A DNA stretch of 64,000 nucleotides from Oscillospiraceae bacterium (GTDB lineage Bacteria; Bacillota; Clostridia; Oscillospirales; Acutalibacteraceae). Positions within the stretch are counted from its first letter, which is position 1. Each line of letters starts with the position of its first letter. The position numbers and the translations under genes were made by a program. The stretch spans positions 1-64,000 of the forward strand of contig SVPY01000011.1 of NCBI GenBank assembly GCA_015065615.1, written 5' to 3'. Shown piece after piece: positions 59,613 through 64,000 of the stretch. The notes under the pieces are model-generated. The model did not search any database, was not told the origin of the DNA, and was given only the letters and a program-made list of their open reading frames with translations.

Positions 59613-60746
59613 GTGACAAACCGTGAAAAATTTCTTAACTACGTAAAGAACGGTGGAAACGAGCTTATTTGTTCACCTCAGATAGGTGCAGGTGCCGGAT
59701 TTGATACAAGGCTTGCAAACAAAACCTGGATGACTCAAACCACTATGCAGGACACAATAAACGCCACCAAGATGTTTGATATGGTGCCGCTTTATAACTT
59801 TGGTCTGCCCGCTCTTTCATCCCTCACCAGTGAATTTAAAGAAGAAAGCACCACCACTATCTCTCACGAGGGTAAGCGCCGCACAATTGAAACCACTTTC
59901 AGCTGCAAAAAAGGTACACTCCGCTCAAAATTAATTGACGAGGAGTTAAAAGGTTGCTGTCCTACCGAATTTTTTGTAAAGGATGAAGAGGACCTTAAGA
60001 TACTGGACTATTTCCTTGATGCGCTTCTGGAAGTAAAGGATTTCTCACTTATTACAGAAAGTGTAAAAGAGAGCCGTAAAATTATTGGCGACGATAATGT
60101 TATGGACGTACAGTGGGCAATGCAGCCCTACGAGCTTTTAGGTTTCCCCAGCACTATGGATACAGCTATACTTGCTATGGAAGCCGAAGACCCGTTCAGA
60201 GTTATTATGGATAAAATAATGAAGCTGGACGAACACCTTATTAAGGCAACAGCTAAAGGCGGCAGCGACTTTGTATTCTTAGGTGGCCCCGGCAGTGAAA
60301 TGATCTCACCTACTTACTATGAAGAATTCTTGGTACCTTACTCCAAAATCGTTACTGAAATGGCTCATAAAGAAGGTCTTTTAATCTATTCCCACATTTG
60401 TTCACCCATTGAGCCTATGCTTACCAAGGGTTACTACAACCAGATGGGCATTGACCTCTTCGAAACTCTTTCACCTTACCCCGTTGGTAACGTAAAGAGT
60501 ATTGAAGATGCTTTCAGTAAGCTTTCTCCCGAAATTTGCACAAGAGGCAACATTGGTCTTGATTCCCTCTTAAATGAAACACCCGAGCAAATTTACGAAA
60601 AAGCATGGCATATTCTTGAAATGACCAAGAAAATGGGCAGAAAACATATTCTTGCAGCCTCCGACTATATGTTCTATGATACAAAAACAGAGAACGTTCA
60701 CGCTATGTGCAAGGCAACCAGAGATTTTAACGAAAAGAATAAGTAA
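59613..60746 (+). CDS. URO-D/MtaA superfamily protein (HxC present), last gene of the corrinoid operon
   Basis: A 377-residue protein of the URO-D/MtaA superfamily, starting at GTG 59613, 8 bases after AAAGGAGAG. H261-x-C263 (IYSHICSP) is in place of HxCG; the third cysteine of MtaA is missing, with S350-D351 (LAASDYMFYD) at the aligned position. C-terminal TENVHAM is like the ENxxAM tail of MtaA. It could act as second methyltransferase, passing a methyl group between the corrinoid module and an acceptor such as a thiol or a folate. A strong terminator follows. Confidence 0.82.
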   Translation: MTNREKFLNYVKNGGNELICSPQIGAGAGFDTRLANKTWMTQTTMQDTINATKMFDMVPLYNFGLPALSSLTSEFKEESTTTISHEGKRRTIETTFSCKKGTLRSKLIDEELKGCCPTEFFVKDEEDLKILDYFLDALLEVKDFSLITESVKESRKIIGDDNVMDVQWAMQPYELLGFPSTMDTAILAMEAEDPFRVIMDKIMKLDEHLIKATAKGGSDFVFLGGPGSEMISPTYYEEFLVPYSKIVTEMAHKEGLLIYSHICSPIEPMLTKGYYNQMGIDLFETLSPYPVGNVKSIEDAFSKLSPEICTRGNIGLDSLLNETPEQIYEKAWHILEMTKKMGRKHILAASDYMFYDTKTENVHAMCKATRDFNEKNK

Positions 60747-60749
60747 TAA

Positions 60750-60784
60750 TTTAAGGGTAAGAATATTCTTACCCTTTATTTTTT
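60750..60784 (+). terminator. Terminator of the corrinoid operon
   Basis: AAGGGTAAGA (60752-60761) / TCTTACCCTT (60766-60775), followed by TATTTTTTAT. Stop of the last gene is at 60746. Confidence 0.85.
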
Positions 60785-60795
60785 ATACAAATTAC

Positions 60796-60824
60796 TTTTC
60801 AAAATTTATGATATGTGGTATAAT
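60796..60824 (+). promoter_or_regulatory. Promoter of the FprA/rubredoxin operon
   Basis: TTTTCA (60796-60801), 17-base spacer, TATAAT (60819-60824) with TGG before it, about 40 bases upstream of the flavodiiron protein gene. Confidence 0.7.
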
Positions 60825-60864
60825 CAGTGTAACTTAAATCAATTTTGAAAGGGTTAATTATCTT

Positions 60865-62022
60865 ATGAAAATCACAAATGATATTATATATATTGGCGTC
60901 AACGACCGCGAAATCGATCTTTTTGAAGGTCAGTACACAGTACCCAACGGAATGTGCTACAATTCCTATATGATAATTGATGAAAAAATCGCAATTATGG
61001 ACACAGTAGATGCAAGATTTACTGATGAATGGCTCAAAAATATTGAAACCGCTTTAGAAGGCAGAAAGCCCGATTATCTTGTTATCCAGCACATGGAGCC
61101 CGACCACTCTGCAAATATCATAAACTTCATTAATGCTTATCCCTGTACAACAATAGTTTCATCTCAGAAAGCATTTGCCATGATGAAAAATTTCTTCGGC
61201 ACCGAGTTTTCCGAAAACCGTATTGTTGTAAATGAAGGCTCGGTTTTAGAGCTGGGTAAGCACACTCTCACCTTCATGACAGCGCCTATGGTACACTGGC
61301 CCGAGGTTATTGTCACTTACGATAATTTAGATAAAGTTTTGTTCTCCGCTGACGGCTTCGGCAAATTCGGCGCATACGATACGGATGAAGATTGGGCATG
61401 TGAAGCAAGACGTTACTACATCGGTATAGTCGGCAAATACGGCCCCCAGGTGCAGGCTCTTTTAAAGAAAGCCGCAAAGTTGGAAATTGAAAAAATCTGC
61501 CCCCTTCACGGTCCCGTACTTACTGAAAACCTTGGCTACTACATTAATCTTTACGATATCTGGTCAAGCTACAAGCCCGAAAGCGAAGGCGTTGTAATCG
61601 CTTATACTTCCGTATACGGCAACACAAAGAAAGCAGTACTGCTTCTTAAGGATATGCTTGAAGCAAAAGGCTGCAAAAAAGTAACGGTTAACGATTTAGC
61701 AAGATGTGATATGGCAGAAGCCGTTGAGGATGCATTCCGTTATAACAAACTTGTTCTTGCCACCACAACCTATAACGCTGAAATTTTCCCCTTTATGCGT
61801 GAATTTATCAATCATCTTACAGAGCGCAACTACCAGAACCGCACGGTTGCTTTAATCGAAAACGGCAGTTGGGCGCCCACAGCGGCTAAAGTAATGAAAG
61901 CTATGTTTGAAAAGAGCAAGAATATTACTTTTACAGAAAACAGCGTAAAAATTCTTTCTTCGCTGAACGCAGAAAGCACCGAGCAGCTTAAAAATCTTGC
62001 AGAAGAATTATGTAAGGAGTAA
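60865..62022 (+). CDS. fprA: A-type flavodiiron protein (oxygen/NO reductase)
   Basis: A 385-residue A-type flavoprotein. The N-terminal MBL-like diiron domain has H76-M-E78-P-D80-H81 (the H-x-E-x-D iron ligands), H145 in MVHWPE and H in CPLHGP near 213. The C-terminal flavodoxin domain (about 253-385) has YTSVYGNTKKA for FMN. This enzyme takes electrons from rubredoxin and reduces oxygen to water or NO to N2O in anaerobes. It has the normal length of the family. The gene for a flavin reductase-rubredoxin fusion follows 5 bases later, giving the natural redox partner. Confidence 0.95.
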   Translation: MKITNDIIYIGVNDREIDLFEGQYTVPNGMCYNSYMIIDEKIAIMDTVDARFTDEWLKNIETALEGRKPDYLVIQHMEPDHSANIINFINAYPCTTIVSSQKAFAMMKNFFGTEFSENRIVVNEGSVLELGKHTLTFMTAPMVHWPEVIVTYDNLDKVLFSADGFGKFGAYDTDEDWACEARRYYIGIVGKYGPQVQALLKKAAKLEIEKICPLHGPVLTENLGYYINLYDIWSSYKPESEGVVIAYTSVYGNTKKAVLLLKDMLEAKGCKKVTVNDLARCDMAEAVEDAFRYNKLVLATTTYNAEIFPFMREFINHLTERNYQNRTVALIENGSWAPTAAKVMKAMFEKSKNITFTENSVKILSSLNAESTEQLKNLAEELCKE

Positions 62023-62027
62023 TCACT

Positions 62028-62654
62028 ATGACTAATCCCGTTGAAAACAAAATTGACCTCACCGCATTATTTAAAATCGGTTACGGACTTTACGTTGTAA
62101 CAAGTAACGACGGTAAAAAAGATAACGGTCTTATTGTAAACACAGTAATGCAGGTTACAAATACACCAAACAGAATTGCTGTAACCGTTAATAAGGATAA
62201 TTATTCTCATGATGTTATTAAGTCAACAGGCACAATGAACGTAAACTGCCTTACTACCGAAGCGCCTTTCAAGGTATTTGAGGCTTTTGGCTTCGTAAGC
62301 GGCAGAAACGTAAATAAGTTTGAAAACTGCGAGCCTTTAAGAAGTGATAACGGTCTTGTTTATCTTCCCCGATATATCAATTCCTATATATCTTTAGCTG
62401 TTGAACAGTACGTGGATTTAGGCACTCACGGAATGTTTATATGCAGTGTTACCGAAGCAAAGGTAATAAGTAACACCGAAAGTATGACTTACGCCTACTA
62501 CCACGCAAACGTAAAACCCAAGCCCCAAACTGAAACAAATAAGGGCTACGTATGTAAAATCTGCGGCTACGTTTACGAGGGCAGTTCTCTTCCCGAGGAT
62601 TTTGTTTGCCCTCTCTGCAAACACCCTGCATCCGATTTTGAAAAAATTAAATAA
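62028..62654 (+). CDS. hrb: High-molecular-weight rubredoxin (flavin reductase-rubredoxin fusion)
   Basis: A 208-residue fusion. Residues 1-165 form an FMN-binding flavin reductase-like domain (GYGLYVVTSNDGKKDNGLIV, then VNCLTTEAPF). The C-terminal rubredoxin (about 173-208) has C176-x2-C179 and C194-x2-C197 for its iron (CKICGY, CPLCKH). This is the layout of Moorella Hrb, which passes electrons from NADH to FprA; the fprA gene is just upstream, so this pair is an oxygen/NO defence unit. A terminator follows at 62667-62695. Confidence 0.93.
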   Translation: MTNPVENKIDLTALFKIGYGLYVVTSNDGKKDNGLIVNTVMQVTNTPNRIAVTVNKDNYSHDVIKSTGTMNVNCLTTEAPFKVFEAFGFVSGRNVNKFENCEPLRSDNGLVYLPRYINSYISLAVEQYVDLGTHGMFICSVTEAKVISNTESMTYAYYHANVKPKPQTETNKGYVCKICGYVYEGSSLPEDFVCPLCKHPASDFEKIK

Positions 62655-62664
62655 TAAAACAAAA

Positions 62665-62697
62665 CTTAAGCTCACTTTTTCAGTGAGCTTATTTTCG
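62665..62697 (+). terminator. Terminator of the FprA/rubredoxin operon
   Basis: TAAGCTCACT (62667-62676) / AGTGAGCTTA (62682-62691) followed by TTTTCGATTTT. Confidence 0.8.
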
Positions 62698-62762
62698 ATT
62701 TTAGTTGACAATGTTACTTTTTTATGATAATTTAAAATTAACAAAAAAAGGAGAATATGCGT

Positions 62763-63728
62763 ATGAAATTTTTAGGTATTGATTTCGATTATTATTTTGA
62801 AAACTACCCCGATGCAAACGGCTATTTCGGCAAATACGGCGGCTGTAAAAATGAATTGCCCCAGAATATTCTTGAGGATATGGCAAAAAGCTATAAAGAG
62901 ATGCTTGTATCCGAAGAATTCAAAACAATGCAGGAAAGAATCCGCCGTTTCCGTAATTCTGTTCCTTCACCCTTTGTTTTATTAAAAGAATTCTCAAACG
63001 AAAACGTAAAGATTTATGCAAAGCTTAAAAGACCCAACAACTTAGGCGCTAACCCTTGTATGGGTCAGGGTTTCCTTGCAAGATTTATGGATAAGGAAAG
63101 AATCGTAGCATCAGCTGAGGACGGTGTTGCGGCTGTTATGTCCTCTTCCGTAGGCAGAATCCCCTGCGAGGTATTCGTAAATCCCAAAATTTCCGGTAAT
63201 ATGTTCGTACTAAAATTAAAAGTTATGGGCGGTACCGTAATTGAAACTGACGGTGACCCCAGAGAAGAAGCTATAAAAGCGGCTACGGAAGATAGCGAAA
63301 ACACACTTTTATTCCAAGGCACCGCAACAGGCTCTCACCCCTACCCCACGATAATCCGCGATTTTTCCAAGCAGATAGGCGACGAAACCTTTAAGCAGTA
63401 TTTTGAGCTTGAAACAGAACTTCCCAAGGCAGTTATCACCGCGGCAGGTAAAGGCGAAAGCTCCGTAGGTTTTATAAGCGGCTTTACAAATATTTTCACC
63501 GATATCGTTGCAGTAAGCCCAGAAGCACAAATTCCCGAGCTTATGTTCCTTAATGATTTGGAAAGAATCCGTTTCGCAGAGGTAAATGAAGATGACGCTG
63601 CGCGCGCCGCTGAAAAACTTTTAAAACTTGAAAATATAAAAACCGATGCTCAGAGCGCCAAGGCTTTTGCTTACGCAGTAGAATATGCAAAGAAGCTTGA
63701 TAAGGGCAATATAATTGTAAATCTTTAA
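62763..63728 (+). CDS. TrpB-like (PLP fold-type II) protein lacking the PLP lysine
   Basis: A 321-residue protein resembling tryptophan synthase beta or its relatives: PSPFVLLKEFSNENVKIYAKLKRPNNLGA, then RIVASAEDGVAAVMSSS, then EVFVNP, KLKVMGGTVIETDGDPREEAIKAA, then FQGTATGSHPYPTIIRDFSKQIGDE, matching the order of TrpB blocks. But the lysine that holds PLP (in GAHKINNA) is replaced: the segment is L-G-A-N97-P98-C-M. It is about 75 residues shorter than TrpB. So a TrpB-like fold without normal PLP chemistry is likely. ATG 62763 (9 bases after AGGAG) is preferred to 62757. The gene is single. Confidence 0.7.
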   Translation: MKFLGIDFDYYFENYPDANGYFGKYGGCKNELPQNILEDMAKSYKEMLVSEEFKTMQERIRRFRNSVPSPFVLLKEFSNENVKIYAKLKRPNNLGANPCMGQGFLARFMDKERIVASAEDGVAAVMSSSVGRIPCEVFVNPKISGNMFVLKLKVMGGTVIETDGDPREEAIKAATEDSENTLLFQGTATGSHPYPTIIRDFSKQIGDETFKQYFELETELPKAVITAAGKGESSVGFISGFTNIFTDIVAVSPEAQIPELMFLNDLERIRFAEVNEDDAARAAEKLLKLENIKTDAQSAKAFAYAVEYAKKLDKGNIIVNL

Positions 63729-63751
63729 AAATCAACTACAAACTACATATA

Positions 63752-63785
63752 AAAAGGAGCCGACGTAAAAAGTCAGCTCCTTAAT
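63752..63785. terminator. Bidirectional terminator between the TrpB-like gene and the YhhN gene
   Basis: AAGGAGC-C-GAC (63754-63764) / GTC-A-GCTCCTT (63772-63782) with T-rich tails; separates convergent stops at 63728 and 63790. Confidence 0.75.
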
Positions 63786-63789
63786 TTAT

Positions 63790-64000
63790 TTAAGCTATTA
63801 ATTTTCCTTCGTAAAAATAAAGGGAAAAAGCAATTAAAATCTGCCCCGGCCAATAAGTATAGCAGCAAATTAAGCTTGAAAAATTCTTTTCACCACTGAA
63901 TATACTTAAAAGCAGCATAAAATCGGAGACGTAGAATAAAAGGCTGCCGATAAAAAGTATAATCTCCATTGTTTTCTTTGTACTTACCGCGTTCATTAAA
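63790..64000 (-). CDS. YhhN-family membrane protein (lysoplasmalogenase), C-terminal part
   Basis: The C-terminal 70 or so residues of a protein that continues beyond the right edge; the frame is open to 64000. Two hydrophobic helices are present, with FIGSLLFYVSDFMLLLSIF followed by YTYWPGQILIAFSLYFYE, matching the last helices of the YhhN family (G-x2-LFx2-SDxxL ... YxxxQxLIAxS). Family members hydrolyse lysoplasmalogens or similar ether lipids. The start is not seen. Confidence 0.75.
   Translation of the reverse strand, partial: LMNAVSTKKTMEIILFIGSLLFYVSDFMLLLSIFSGEKNFSSLICCYTYWPGQILIAFSLYFYEGKLIA

Noticed and set aside
1-64000. CRISPR arrays, tRNA or rRNA genes, insertion sequences
   Set aside because: No regularly spaced repeats, no tRNA-like cloverleaf ending in CCA context, no rRNA-like stretches and no transposase were seen.

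Overview
The window looks like a piece of chromosome from an anaerobic, low-GC Clostridia (Bacillota), probably a gut or rumen commensal that feeds on plant polysaccharides. The grounds are the SCIFF peptide with its radical SAM maturase, a flavodiiron protein with a high-molecular-weight rubredoxin, a VPQTG-anchored Cna_B surface protein, a bile-salt-hydrolase-type enzyme, short AT-rich promoters with AGGAGG-like ribosome binding sites, and several carbohydrate-active enzymes (GH2, GH36, GH28-like, GH43-like, GH127-like). No rRNA, tRNA, CRISPR array, insertion sequence or phage gene was seen. A species cannot be named from the sequence alone.

Layout. 1-4.7 kb: the SCIFF locus on the minus strand (peptide, internal terminator, maturase, PLP decarboxylase, histidine phosphatase, MBL hydrolase). 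4.7-10.2 kb: a nitroreductase, a secreted SH3/C39 peptidase and a tightly packed minus-strand operon (FliB-like, NUDIX, sugar epimerase, GDPD, phosphodiesterase). 10.2-12.5 kb: a GH36 alpha-galactosidase. 12.5-23.4 kb: a 2146-residue VWA/17xCna_B surface protein, a receiver-like orphan protein and a three-gene signalling operon (degenerate 7TM kinase, active kinase, LuxR-type regulator). 23.5-40.1 kb: mixed-strand sugar-use genes with AraC regulators: MFS transporter plus GH2, GH127 opposite AraC, bile-salt-hydrolase family enzyme, URO-D family protein opposite AraC/GH43-like, a large GH2. 40.1-50.0 kb: a minus-strand run of beta-helix protein, GH28-like, alpha-galactosidase, URO-D family, YfcC transporter, metallophosphoesterase and an ACT-MBL fusion. 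50.1-56.6 kb: a GH-like enzyme, a Tet(M)-like GTPase and three tandem paralogous exported proteins. 56.8-60.8 kb: an operon of two URO-D/MtaA-type methyltransferase-like proteins flanking an AraC regulator fused to a complete corrinoid-binding module. 60.8-64 kb: FprA/rubredoxin oxygen or NO defence, a TrpB-like protein lacking the PLP lysine and the end of a YhhN gene.

How it may work together. The polysaccharide enzymes point to pectin side chains and galactosides. URO-D family proteins occur four times, two of them next to glycosidases or AraC genes, which suggests (inference only) that methyl or methoxy compounds released from plant material are handled here. The most unusual element is the AraC-corrinoid fusion at 58013-59557: a DNA-binding protein that carries the cofactor domain of a methyltransferase system and sits between two methyltransferase-like genes in the same operon. 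This could be a transcription factor that reads methyl transfer or corrinoid state directly.
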